Shown one piece after another: positions 15,732 to 23,809 of a stretch of 64,000 bases of DNA; the first letter of the stretch is position 1; every line of letters starts with the position of its first letter. Under the pieces are notes generated by a model, which was not told the origin of the DNA, did not search any database, and worked only from the letters and a program-made list of their open reading frames with translations. The translations under genes and the position numbers were made by a program. Source of the DNA: UMGS172 sp045546915 (GTDB lineage: Bacteria > Bacillota > Clostridia > Oscillospirales > Acutalibacteraceae); NCBI GenBank assembly GCA_045546915.1, contig JAZQDU010000018.1, forward strand, positions 1-64,000. Direction: 5' to 3'.

Positions 15732-18704
15732 ATGGGTAGATTTAAACAAAATATTTTCGTTATTATACCAATATTGCTTGCCTTATCAATAGTGCTTACA
15801 AGCGTATTTATAATAATCGAAAATAAGCGTGATAAAGATATTTCTGAAGTTAATAATAACGAAAGTTTTCCTGTTTCATCTGAACTTATTGAAAACGATG
15901 ATTTTGTACCTCAGTTTGGAAGCTATGTTAAAAATGTTCCGAATAGTTTACGTGCAGCTAAAATTATACCCGGTGTTGATTTTTTGACCGATGAGAATGA
16001 TTATAATGAAACAACTGCTAAATTAGATGAACTAATTAAAAATATTTCAGATTGCCGTTTTAACACCATTAATGTAGTTGCAAACACCGAAAATGTTTTG
16101 ATTTTTGACTCGGGTGATGTTAGCAACCAAAACAAAAATATTCTTTCATATATTTATAAAACTGCTCACAGTCATAATCTTAGCGTAATGGTTACATTGG
16201 ATTTAGGATTGTTAGCAAATGTGTCTATTATCGATGCTGAAGATCGAAAATATATTTCAAAATTGATTTCGTCAGACGGACTTACATCAAATGCTGATAT
16301 TATTGTGTTTGATAATTACGGTGTTGAAACAGCCGATGAATCGATTACTAAACTTTCCGAAGCGATAAAAGATTTTTGTGTTTCGGTTGTCAGAAACGAT
16401 TCAAGCATTTATCTTGGTGTTACCGCCGAAGACTTTTTTGAATTAGATACTTCAGATAGTAAAAATAAATCAAATTATACCTACTCAATCAAAGGTTCTG
16501 CAGATTTAAAGCATTGGACAAGCAGTAAATATATTGATTTTATTTATGTTTCACTTCCCTATTCGGTCGATGATAAGACCTTGAATTTTAAAAAAGGACT
16601 CGAACTTTGGGATAATGAATTTGCTGAATCTACCGACGTTTATTATGAGATTAACTACTCAAAATACGGTAGTGATAAAAATTGGAGCAAACCTGACGTT
16701 ATTGTTGAGCAACTTATAACCATAAATAATAAACTTGGGCTAAACTTTGGTATTGATAGTTTTTATGCTTTTATTAACGATACCACCGAATCCAAACCCG
16801 CTGTATTAAAGTATTTGAAAGGTGAAATTCTAGGAAACTACATATTAAAGGACCTGTCTATCAGCGCACCGTCAAAACTTAAATTTACAACATATGAAAA
16901 TCTTGTTGCAATTTTAGGTGCATCTGACCCTGAATTTAGTTTAACGCTCAACGGTGAAGATGTTGAAAGAAACGACCTTGGATATTTTTCTCTTGATTTA
17001 AATTTAGAGGTTGGACTTAATACATTTAAAATTTCTCATAAAGGTGTTACTAAAACCTTTAATATTACTTACAAAAAAGTTGTTATTAAAGAAATTTCGC
17101 CAAGTTCGGCTGTAAAACTTGACGGTAATTCTCAACTGGTTGTAAGCGTAGAAGCGTTGGCAGGAAGTAAAGTCACCGCAACACTCAATGGTGCTGAACT
17201 TGAACTTAAAGAAAATTATACTTATGATGTCTTAGGACAAAAAAACGAATACAGTGACTATAATGGTGTATTTAAAATGCCAATTGTTTATGATAATGAT
17301 AAAAGCCTTGGTACAATTAGTTTTAAAGCTGTTACTCAGTATGGAACCGAAACTAAAACAGGCGGCAAAGTTACTGTTAAAAAGTCAGAAAGACCTGTTG
17401 TAAAACCTGAACCGGAACCCGAACCTGCACCATTACCCGAAGGCGGCGATTATGTTGATGTAGGTAATAAACTTGTTGCTGAAGTTATAGCCGATAGTGC
17501 AGAAACATTTTATATAAATGATCATGACCGTTCAAGGCCTACTAACAACTATCTTCCCAAAGGTACAGTTGATTATTGTTCAGATACTGTTACCACAGCC
17601 GGTAAAGTAACTTTAAGAACATTGCGTTATGGTAGAACGGTTTATGATAAACATAGTGGCGGTTCGCCCATAAAAACCTACAAAGGAACTCTGCCTGACC
17701 ATAATGAAGTAAACATAGCATCAATAGACAACGGTGGTAGATATACTACCCTTACCTTAGATGTTCTTTGGAAGGCACCGTTCTTCTTTGATATTTGTGA
17801 GCAGAAATATAAATATAATAAAATTTATGATGATAATAGAGATTTTACAGTAAGTGAAATCACATTTTCATACATAGATATTACTTTCACCTATTGTACC
17901 GTTGCATCTGGCACAATTGATTTGAGTAATAATGTTTTATTCAATAAATATGAATGGATTAAGAATGCCGGTGATTATACATTAAGGCTTTACCTTAAAA
18001 AGGTTGGCGGTCTTTATGGTTGGAAAGCAGAATATAATGCAGATGGTCAACTTGTGTTTTCATTTCTTAATCCTGCAAAAATATCGGTCGATTCAAGCAA
18101 TAAATATGGATATTCATTAAGTGGATTAACCATTGTGATTGACCCAGGACATGGTGGTAGTGACCCGGGTTCCTATGGTTTTATTAAAGATAAAATCGAA
18201 ATAAATGGTGAAAAAATCCAAGTTTATGAGCATTACTTAAATCTCATGCTGGCCAATAAACTTAAAGCCGAACTTGAAAGCATGGGCGCTACCGTTTTTA
18301 TGACGAGAACTGACAATAATACAACTCTTACCGAATCGCAGCGCATTGCTATTGCAAGGTCGTATAATCCCGATTTTATCGTTTCAATACACCGAAACGG
18401 CAGTGAATCTACATCCCCTCACGGTTTTAATACATATAATTTTAATGCTTTCTCATCGAATGCCGCCAATCTTATGTACGAAGCCACTGCAAAGGAAAAT
18501 TTATACCCCGTTGGTAAATGGAGCGGTGTTAAATCTCATGTTTTCTTTATGAGTCGTATGACCGATTGTCCTGTAGTTTTAACCGAAAACGGATATATGA
18601 CCAATAAACAAAATTTTGAAAATATGATTATGGACGAATTTAATCAAAAGTGTGCCGTGGCGTTGGCACAAGGTGTTTTGGATTATTTTAAATCTATACA
18701 GTAA
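15732..18704 (+). CDS. Large membrane-anchored N-acetylmuramoyl-L-alanine amidase
   Basis: Cell-wall hydrolase of 990 residues facing the outside. Residues 8-27 form an N-terminal signal anchor. Residues about 70-370 resemble a TIM-barrel glycoside-hydrolase-like (GHL10-type) domain. Ig-like modules lie at roughly 390-550, then a Pro/Glu linker (PEPEPEPAP) near 560. The C-terminal 195 residues are an Amidase_3 catalytic domain with zinc ligands His in DPGHGG, Glu in VYEHYLN and His in SIHRNG, plus the catalytic Glu in LTENGYMTN. An AGGAG site precedes ATG 15732. Joining a glycosidase-like barrel with an amidase would let one protein act on both glycan and peptide bonds, but barrel activity is inferred, not shown. 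Confidence 0.82.
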   Translation: MGRFKQNIFVIIPILLALSIVLTSVFIIIENKRDKDISEVNNNESFPVSSELIENDDFVPQFGSYVKNVPNSLRAAKIIPGVDFLTDENDYNETTAKLDELIKNISDCRFNTINVVANTENVLIFDSGDVSNQNKNILSYIYKTAHSHNLSVMVTLDLGLLANVSIIDAEDRKYISKLISSDGLTSNADIIVFDNYGVETADESITKLSEAIKDFCVSVVRNDSSIYLGVTAEDFFELDTSDSKNKSNYTYSIKGSADLKHWTSSKYIDFIYVSLPYSVDDKTLNFKKGLELWDNEFAESTDVYYEINYSKYGSDKNWSKPDVIVEQLITINNKLGLNFGIDSFYAFINDTTESKPAVLKYLKGEILGNYILKDLSISAPSKLKFTTYENLVAILGASDPEFSLTLNGEDVERNDLGYFSLDLNLEVGLNTFKISHKGVTKTFNITYKKVVIKEISPSSAVKLDGNSQLVVSVEALAGSKVTATLNGAELELKENYTYDVLGQKNEYSDYNGVFKMPIVYDNDKSLGTISFKAVTQYGTETKTGGKVTVKKSERPVVKPEPEPEPAPLPEGGDYVDVGNKLVAEVIADSAETFYINDHDRSRPTNNYLPKGTVDYCSDTVTTAGKVTLRTLRYGRTVYDKHSGGSPIKTYKGTLPDHNEVNIASIDNGGRYTTLTLDVLWKAPFFFDICEQKYKYNKIYDDNRDFTVSEITFSYIDITFTYCTVASGTIDLSNNVLFNKYEWIKNAGDYTLRLYLKKVGGLYGWKAEYNADGQLVFSFLNPAKISVDSSNKYGYSLSGLTIVIDPGHGGSDPGSYGFIKDKIEINGEKIQVYEHYLNLMLANKLKAELESMGATVFMTRTDNNTTLTESQRIAIARSYNPDFIVSIHRNGSESTSPHGFNTYNFNAFSSNAANLMYEATAKENLYPVGKWSGVKSHVFFMSRMTDCPVVLTENGYMTNKQNFENMIMDEFNQKCAVALAQGVLDYFKSIQ

Positions 18705-18708
18705 CATT

Positions 18709-18746
18709 AAAGCGGAACTTTGCTTATGCAAAACTCCGCTTTTTTA
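18709..18746 (+). terminator. Terminator of the amidase gene
   Basis: AAAGCGGAACTTTGC pairs with GCAAAACTCCGCTTT, apart from two internal mismatches, and is followed by T6. It ends two bases from the sigE stop codon. Confidence 0.82.
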
Positions 18747-18747
18747 T

Positions 18748-19467
18748 TTAAAACACCTTTTCAAGTTCTTTTTTTAGTCTTGCAATTATTCTCTTTTCCA
18801 AACGAGATATGTACGACTGTGAAATGCCTAAAATATCTGCAACTTCCTTTTGTGTGTGCTCTTTTGAACCGCAAAGGCCGAATCGCATATTCATTATTGT
18901 TCTTTCTCGCTCATTAAGTTTTGAAATGTGAATATTAAGTAATTTATGCTCGTCTTCTTGTTCTACCCGTCCTCCAACCTCATTACCGTCACTTCCCAAA
19001 ACATCTGATAACAGCAATTCGTTTCCGTCCCAGTCAATGTTTAGCGGTTCATCTATTGAGATTTCAGTTTTTAAAACTGTTGTTTTTCTCATATACATCA
19101 ATATTTCGTTTTCTATACACCTTGAAGCGTATGTTGCGAGTTTTATATTTCTGTCAGGGCAAAATGTGTTGACTGCTTTTATAAGCCCAATAGTGCCGAT
19201 TGATATCAAATCTTCAATTCCTGCGCCGACAGCGTCAAATTTTCGTGCTATATATACTACAAGCCTTAAATTGTGCACAATTAACTTTTCTCTGGCATAT
19301 CCGTCACGTTCGGTGTTTAGCATTGAAATTATATTAAGTTCTTCTTCTGCCGATAAAGGCGGAGGTAACGTTTCAGGACCGTTAATGTAATAGGAGGTAT
19401 TAATAAGCCCTAATTTTTTTAGTATATTTTTGAAAATAACTCTTAATTTAGTGCTGATAATAATCAT
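18748..19467 (-). CDS. sigE: Sporulation sigma factor SigE
   Basis: Mother-cell RNA polymerase sigma factor, made as an inactive precursor with a membrane-associating N-terminal pro-sequence (residues 1-27). Region 2 is almost identical to the Bacillus protein: NLRLVVYIARKF, EDLISIGTIGLIKAVNTF and KLATYASRCIENEILMY. Region 4 ends with a helix-turn-helix (GISQSYISRLEKRII). It has 239 residues, exactly the length of B. subtilis SigE. An AAGGAG site precedes ATG 19467. The gene for its processing protease, spoIIGA, lies 10 bases upstream. sigG does not follow, unlike in Bacillus. Confidence 0.96.
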   Translation of the reverse strand: MIIISTKLRVIFKNILKKLGLINTSYYINGPETLPPPLSAEEELNIISMLNTERDGYAREKLIVHNLRLVVYIARKFDAVGAGIEDLISIGTIGLIKAVNTFCPDRNIKLATYASRCIENEILMYMRKTTVLKTEISIDEPLNIDWDGNELLLSDVLGSDGNEVGGRVEQEDEHKLLNIHISKLNERERTIMNMRFGLCGSKEHTQKEVADILGISQSYISRLEKRIIARLKKELEKVF

Positions 19468-19477
19468 ATTTTTCTCC

Positions 19478-20332
19478 TTATATCAATATTGAATCGGGTA
19501 TTATGCATGAATAATCATCGTTAAAATCGTTGTCACTAAGTATAGCCACAACTGAGTTTATTGATTTTTCATCGTTCTTTTTATGAATCATAAAACCGCT
19601 TAGCCTAATTCCCGGCATTAGTTTTTCGCCTGATACTGTGTTTACCGTAACAACTCTGTATTTTGCTTTTAAATCGTCTCTGTCAGGCATTTTAAGCATA
19701 ATCATATCTTCAGTTTCGTTTAATCCAAAAAGCGATACAGCAACACGTTTTTCAATTATTATCATAATGCTATTTCCAAAAACATCTGATATCGTGTGGC
19801 CTGTATCAACCATTGCTTTTGTTTTAAGCGTTTTATCGTTAAATTTTAAGGATATATCAACACGTTTTGCTGTTTGTGAGTTTAGAGTAGTTACTTTGGA
19901 TATGAGTAGAAAAATTACATAAAAAACAAAGGAAAGAGTTATAAGTAACAAAGGTGATATATTAAAATAAACTATTCCATTAAAAATAGCCAACTTACTG
20001 GGTTTAAACAGCATCCACAAAGCCATCATAAAACCTGCATAAATAAAAGATGTCCCTAAAAAGAACAATGTCCATCTCAATAACATTTTAAAATTTTTAT
20101 GTATATTGCAAATTATTGCAACTAATATTGCAGGTATAATTTTTAAAATAAAGGATAAAAAAGTGTTTATTGGCGGAAGAAATATAATTAACGAAAATAG
20201 CGACGAAATTATAGACGCTAAAATATTTCTTTTTAATCCGATTCGAGTTTTTAACAGATATGCGGTTGCACGTATAAGAAAAAAATCAACTAAAAAGTTT
20301 ACTAAAAGTAAAATATCAACATAAATTATCAT
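19478..20332 (-). CDS. spoIIGA: Sigma-E processing peptidase SpoIIGA
   Basis: Membrane-embedded aspartic protease that cleaves pro-SigE after a forespore signal. It has 284 residues: five hydrophobic helices in residues 1-145, then a cytoplasmic domain with the catalytic DTG motif (MVDTGHT, near residue 172). A GGTGA site precedes ATG 20332. It is the first gene of the spoIIG operon, behind an unusual wide-spacer promoter. Assignment is firm from topology, the DTG motif and the sigE neighbour. Confidence 0.94.
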   Translation of the reverse strand: MIIYVDILLLVNFLVDFFLIRATAYLLKTRIGLKRNILASIISSLFSLIIFLPPINTFLSFILKIIPAILVAIICNIHKNFKMLLRWTLFFLGTSFIYAGFMMALWMLFKPSKLAIFNGIVYFNISPLLLITLSFVFYVIFLLISKVTTLNSQTAKRVDISLKFNDKTLKTKAMVDTGHTISDVFGNSIMIIIEKRVAVSLFGLNETEDMIMLKMPDRDDLKAKYRVVTVNTVSGEKLMPGIRLSGFMIHKKNDEKSINSVVAILSDNDFNDDYSCIIPDSILI

Positions 20333-20350
20333 AAAATCACCAGCAGGATA

Positions 20351-20384
20351 ATTATAACTTTAAAATTATGCAGATTTTGTCAAA
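20351..20384 (-). promoter_or_regulatory. spoIIG-type promoter with wide spacer and Spo0A-like box
   Basis: On the minus strand a perfect TTGACA (20378-20383) and perfect TATAAT (20351-20356) are separated by 21 nt rather than 17. The Bacillus spoIIG promoter likewise has an over-long 22-nt spacer and needs Spo0A~P. Overlapping the -35 box, the plus strand reads TTGTCAAA (20377-20384), one mismatch from the Spo0A box TTGTCGAA. Direct Spo0A activation is inferred. Confidence 0.65.
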
Positions 20385-20394
20385 CTAAGCAATA

Positions 20395-20437
20395 TTAAAA
20401 AAATAAACTATCCCATCTAAATTGATGGAATAGTTTT
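20395..20437 (-). terminator. Terminator of the 93-residue membrane protein gene
   Basis: AAACTATCCCATC pairs with GATGGAATAGTTT (20405-20417 with 20424-20437, one bulge), followed on the minus strand by a seven-T run. It insulates spoIIG from the upstream gene. Confidence 0.78.
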
Positions 20438-20717
20438 AAATTAAAAGAACAAAAGTTACTGCAAAAATCACAGCAAATATTACTAAACCGGTAACAAGTA
20501 ATAAATTTTTGTTTTTAGTTTCTTTTCTTCTTAAATATCCTTTTTTATATCCATGATTATATTCTTTTATATAGGAACATAAAACTCTGTCGGCTTCTGC
20601 TTTTAACTGTCTTTCCCCTTCAAGTCGGTCATTTTTTACATAAAATACTGCTTTTTCAAAAAATTCACTACCGGTATTATTAACTTCAATTATTTTTTTA
20701 CTGATTCCGCGTATCAT
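20436..20717 (-). CDS. Small C-terminally anchored protein of unknown function
   Basis: A 93-residue protein I do not recognise. Residues 1-68 are soluble and highly charged, with MIRGISKKIIEV at the start and a basic stretch KKGYLRRKETK before the membrane. Residues 69-92 are one hydrophobic helix, so it is tail-anchored with the N-terminus probably inside. It has a very strong AGGAGGA site (20724-20730) seven bases before ATG 20717; an in-frame start at 20753 lacks one. It is a single-gene unit, ending at its own terminator just upstream of the spoIIG promoter. A sporulation role is only suggested by position. Confidence 0.65.
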   Translation of the reverse strand: MIRGISKKIIEVNNTGSEFFEKAVFYVKNDRLEGERQLKAEADRVLCSYIKEYNHGYKKGYLRRKETKNKNLLLVTGLVIFAVIFAVTFVLLI

Positions 20718-20753
20718 AAATATTCCTCCTAACTTCTTACTAATTCTTGTCAA

Positions 20754-20986
20754 TAAAAATACAAAATATACCTAAGATTACAAAGTTAATGTCAAGTATT
20801 TTTTACAAAAAAATACGTTTTGTAAACAGCGGTTAACATAATACTTGGGGATAACTATGTTTATAAGTCTTAAAACTTGCAACGTTAATGGGTTAAATTA
20901 CCCAAAAATACATAATTCGGCAGATTATGTAACCCTACAAAGTGTAATTATTTTAATCTTGACAAAATCTGTATAGTTGTTCTTTA
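20754..20986. other. Intergenic region between divergent genes, no gene seen
   Basis: AT-rich spacer between the small membrane protein gene and the OGG-type glycosylase gene. It holds one sequence close to a DnaA box (TGGGGATAA, 20846-20854, one mismatch) and a short inverted repeat GGGT/ACCC near 20890-20905. Nothing else stands out. Confidence 0.5.
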
Positions 20987-21015
20987 TTGATTTTAATTAT
21001 TAAATCTGATAAAAT
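20987..21015 (+). promoter_or_regulatory. Extended -10 promoter of the glycosylase gene
   Basis: TTGATT (20987-20992), a 17-nt spacer ending in TGA, and TAAAAT (21010-21015); the TG at 21007-21008 makes an extended -10. Confidence 0.55.
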
Positions 21016-21033
21016 AAAAGTCGAGAAAGGAAG

Positions 21034-21879
21034 ATGATTTTGTATAATCCTGATGTGAAAATTTTTGATAAACACATCGTTATTTCAGGTGTTTACAATT
21101 TTGATTTAGAGCAAACACTTGACTGCGGTCAGGCGTTCAGATGGTCACCTGTTGATAATAATACGTGGCGTGGCGTTGCTTTTGGAAAAACACTGAAAAT
21201 TGGCCTTAATAATGGTGTTATTACTCTATATAATACAAGTGTTGATGAATATGAAAAAATATGGAAAAATTATTTTGATTTCGACCGTGACTACAGTTTA
21301 ATCATAACAGCAATATCTGAGGACAAAATTTTAAAACTTGCTGCAGAGCAAAATTATGGAATACGGATATTAAATCAAGACCAATGGGAAGCAATATGTT
21401 CTTTTATAATCTCACAAAACAATAATATCCCCCGAATAAAAGGAATAATTGAAAGATTATGTGAAAATTTCGGCGAAAAGATTGAAGATGGTTTTTATTC
21501 TTTTCCGTCACCTGAAACCATTGCTGAGTTAAGTGTTGAAGACCTGTCGGTCATTCGTTCGGGATTTAGAGCCAGATACATAATTGATGCTGCTAAAAAA
21601 TACGTAAATCGTGATATTGATTTAGATTTAATTAGTAATGGTGATATTGAAGTTGCACGAAACGAACTTATGAAAATTACCGGTGTAGGAACAAAAGTTG
21701 CTGATTGCGCATTGCTGTTTGGTTTTGGCAGAATCGATGCATTACCTAAAGATGTCTGGATTAAGCGTGCAATTGAGCAGTATTTTAACGGTTCGTTCCC
21801 TGAATGTGCCCTACCCTATGCCGGTATTGCACAACAATATCTTTTTAATTACATACGCAAAAATGCGCAAAAAAATTAG
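21034..21879 (+). CDS. ogg: OGG1-type 8-oxoguanine DNA glycosylase/AP lyase
   Basis: Bifunctional base-excision repair enzyme removing 8-oxoguanine opposite C. It has an OGG N-terminal domain (residues 10-110, with DCGQAFRW) and a helix-hairpin-helix/GPD domain. The HhH hairpin GVGTKVADC holds the catalytic Lys, and the catalytic Asp is in LPKDVWIKR; FIISQNNNIPR matches the OGG1 DNA-binding stretch. It has 281 residues. Most Firmicutes use MutM instead, though Clostridium acetobutylicum has a characterised OGG of this kind. The AAAGGAAG site is very close to ATG 21034, so an in-frame TTG at 21040 is a possible alternative start. Confidence 0.9.
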   Translation: MILYNPDVKIFDKHIVISGVYNFDLEQTLDCGQAFRWSPVDNNTWRGVAFGKTLKIGLNNGVITLYNTSVDEYEKIWKNYFDFDRDYSLIITAISEDKILKLAAEQNYGIRILNQDQWEAICSFIISQNNNIPRIKGIIERLCENFGEKIEDGFYSFPSPETIAELSVEDLSVIRSGFRARYIIDAAKKYVNRDIDLDLISNGDIEVARNELMKITGVGTKVADCALLFGFGRIDALPKDVWIKRAIEQYFNGSFPECALPYAGIAQQYLFNYIRKNAQKN

Positions 21880-21902
21880 AGGTTATTAACCTCTAATTTT
21901 TT
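21872..21902. terminator. Bidirectional terminator between ogg and lysA
   Basis: A near-perfect palindrome, AAAATTAGAGGTTA with TAACCTCTAATTTT, around a single base, followed by a T-run on both strands. Confidence 0.85.
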
Positions 21903-23197
21903 TATATGTCGTTTTTAACTATGTCTTCATAACTTTCACGATTTATAATTAATCGCGATTTTCCGTTATTAACCATTACTGCGGCAGGACGTCTTATACG
22001 GTTATAGTTGCTTGCCATTGAATAGTTATAAGCACCGGTTGTCAGCACCGCAAGAATGTCGCCGACTTCGGTTTTTTGCATTGGCGCATTTTCCTGAATC
22101 AAATCACCGCTTTCACAGCATTTACCTGCAACAGTAGCAATAAAATTCTTAGGTTCATTAGCCTTATTAGCAATTTCAATGGTATAATCTGCGTTATAGA
22201 GCGCATATCTGGGATTGTCACCCATACCGCCATCGACCGAAACAAAGGTCCTTATACCTTTTATTTCTTTAATGTTTCCAACAGTATAAAGCGTTGTTCC
22301 GGCAGATGCTACAATTGAACGTCCGGGCTCAATGAAAATTTTAGGCATAGGAAAATCCAAAATTTCAGATTCTTCTTTTAACGATATTGATACGGCTTTC
22401 ATAAATTCAGAAAAAGGAATCTGAACATCATTTTCGATGTATTTTACGCCAAAACCACCACCAAGGTTTAGTTCCTTTAAAGTGGCACCTGTTTTTTCCT
22501 TAAAATCTTTCATAAATCTCAACATTACCTTCGCGGCATCACAAAACGGCTCAGTGTAAGCAACCTGCGAGCCTATGTGACAGTGAAAGCCTAAAAGATT
22601 AATGTTTTTGCAATTAAATGCCTTGATAGCAGCATCAATTGCCTCTTTGTTTTCAAGTGCAAACCCAAATTTTGAATCTATCTGACCGGTACGAATATAC
22701 TCGTGTGTGTGCGCATCGATACCGGGTTTAATTCTAAGCATTATATGAACAGGTTTATTGAGGTCACACGCGATTTTTTCAATGAGCATAAGTTCAGTTA
22801 GGTTATCGACAACAATATGTCCTACCCCGCTTTTTATCGCGTATTCGAGTTCATCAAACGTCTTGTTGTTCCCATGAAAAAATATCTCTTCTGCGGGAAA
22901 ACCTACCGACAAGGCAGTATATAATTCTCCGCCCGATACAACGTCAACACCAATACCCTCAGACTTAATAATTCGGTACATTTCTTTACAAGAAAACGCT
23001 TTGCTTGCATACAAAACCTGACCGTTACCGTTATAAAAATCATTAATAGAATTCTTAAAATCACGGCAGGATTTTCTTATAAGCACCTCGTCAAAAACGT
23101 AAAGAGGCGTTCCGTATTCACTTGCAAGGTCAACACAGTCGGCATTTGAAACCGTCAAATGCCCCTTACTGTTAATTCCAATACTTTCACTAATCAT
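21902..23197 (-). CDS. lysA: Diaminopimelate decarboxylase
   Basis: PLP-dependent last step of lysine synthesis: meso-diaminopimelate to lysine plus CO2. It is a fold-III alanine-racemase-like barrel plus C-terminal beta domain, 431 residues. The PLP lysine is in LYASKAFSC near residue 50, followed by HCHIGSQV, GGGFGVKY (phosphate loop), EPGRSIV and CCESGDL (substrate-binding Cys/Glu). I set the start at ATG 23197 after AGGTGTT; an in-frame start at 23215 would overlap engB. Last gene of the lon-engB-lysA unit. Confidence 0.94.
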   Translation of the reverse strand: MISESIGINSKGHLTVSNADCVDLASEYGTPLYVFDEVLIRKSCRDFKNSINDFYNGNGQVLYASKAFSCKEMYRIIKSEGIGVDVVSGGELYTALSVGFPAEEIFFHGNNKTFDELEYAIKSGVGHIVVDNLTELMLIEKIACDLNKPVHIMLRIKPGIDAHTHEYIRTGQIDSKFGFALENKEAIDAAIKAFNCKNINLLGFHCHIGSQVAYTEPFCDAAKVMLRFMKDFKEKTGATLKELNLGGGFGVKYIENDVQIPFSEFMKAVSISLKEESEILDFPMPKIFIEPGRSIVASAGTTLYTVGNIKEIKGIRTFVSVDGGMGDNPRYALYNADYTIEIANKANEPKNFIATVAGKCCESGDLIQENAPMQKTEVGDILAVLTTGAYNYSMASNYNRIRRPAAVMVNNGKSRLIINRESYEDIVKNDI

Positions 23198-23211
23198 AAC
23201 AACACCTAAAA

Positions 23212-23793
23212 TCAATCATTAATTTGTTCAAGAAATGCTCTTAATTGTTCATTGCCTTCACCGGTGGTTGCCGAAAATTCAATAAAAGGTACTTCCCCGA
23301 CAAATGACATTTCGCTTTTTAGCATTTCCCTGTTTTTCTCACGCTCTGATTTGTTTAATTTATCGCATTTTGTTAATACAACTATAAAATTAAATCCGCT
23401 GTCTTTCAAAAAATGCAGCATATCTATATCGTCTTTGGTTGGCTTATGACGTGAATCAATCAACTGAAATACAAGCCTAATATCACGTCCTGATGAAAAA
23501 TAACCCTCCATCAGTTCAGACCAACGTATTTTTTCATCACGCGATACCTTTGCAAAGCCATATCCCGGCAAATCAGCCATACGAACGTTTTCGCATTTAA
23601 AAAAGTTAACCGTTACAGTTTTACCAGGTTTATTACTAATGCGGGCAATAGATTTTCTTCCAAGCAATCGGTTAATCAGCGATGATTTTCCGACGTTTGA
23701 ATGCCCTGAAAAGCACACCTCAGGCAAATCGCAAGGTATTAAACCTTTTGATGTGCCCGCCGATGTCTCAAAAACAGCATTATTATAGTTCAT
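23212..23793 (-). CDS. engB: Ribosome biogenesis GTPase EngB/YsxC
   Basis: Essential GTPase for late 50S subunit assembly. It has 193 residues, all GTPase motifs present: G1 GHSNVGKSSL, a switch I Thr (KPGKTVTVNF), G3 DLPGYGFA, G4 TKCD and G5 SATTGEG. It sits 16 bases after lon and 14 before lysA on the same strand. The lon-engB pairing is conserved across Firmicutes. An AGAGGA site precedes ATG 23793. Confidence 0.96.
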   Translation of the reverse strand: MNYNNAVFETSAGTSKGLIPCDLPEVCFSGHSNVGKSSLINRLLGRKSIARISNKPGKTVTVNFFKCENVRMADLPGYGFAKVSRDEKIRWSELMEGYFSSGRDIRLVFQLIDSRHKPTKDDIDMLHFLKDSGFNFIVVLTKCDKLNKSEREKNREMLKSEMSFVGEVPFIEFSATTGEGNEQLRAFLEQIND

Positions 23794-23809
23794 AATAATC
23801 CTCTCAAAA

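Noticed and set aside
20846..20854. TGGGGATAA, one mismatch from a DnaA box.
   Set aside because: A single site without a cluster, AT-rich unwinding region or dnaA nearby; not evidence of an origin.
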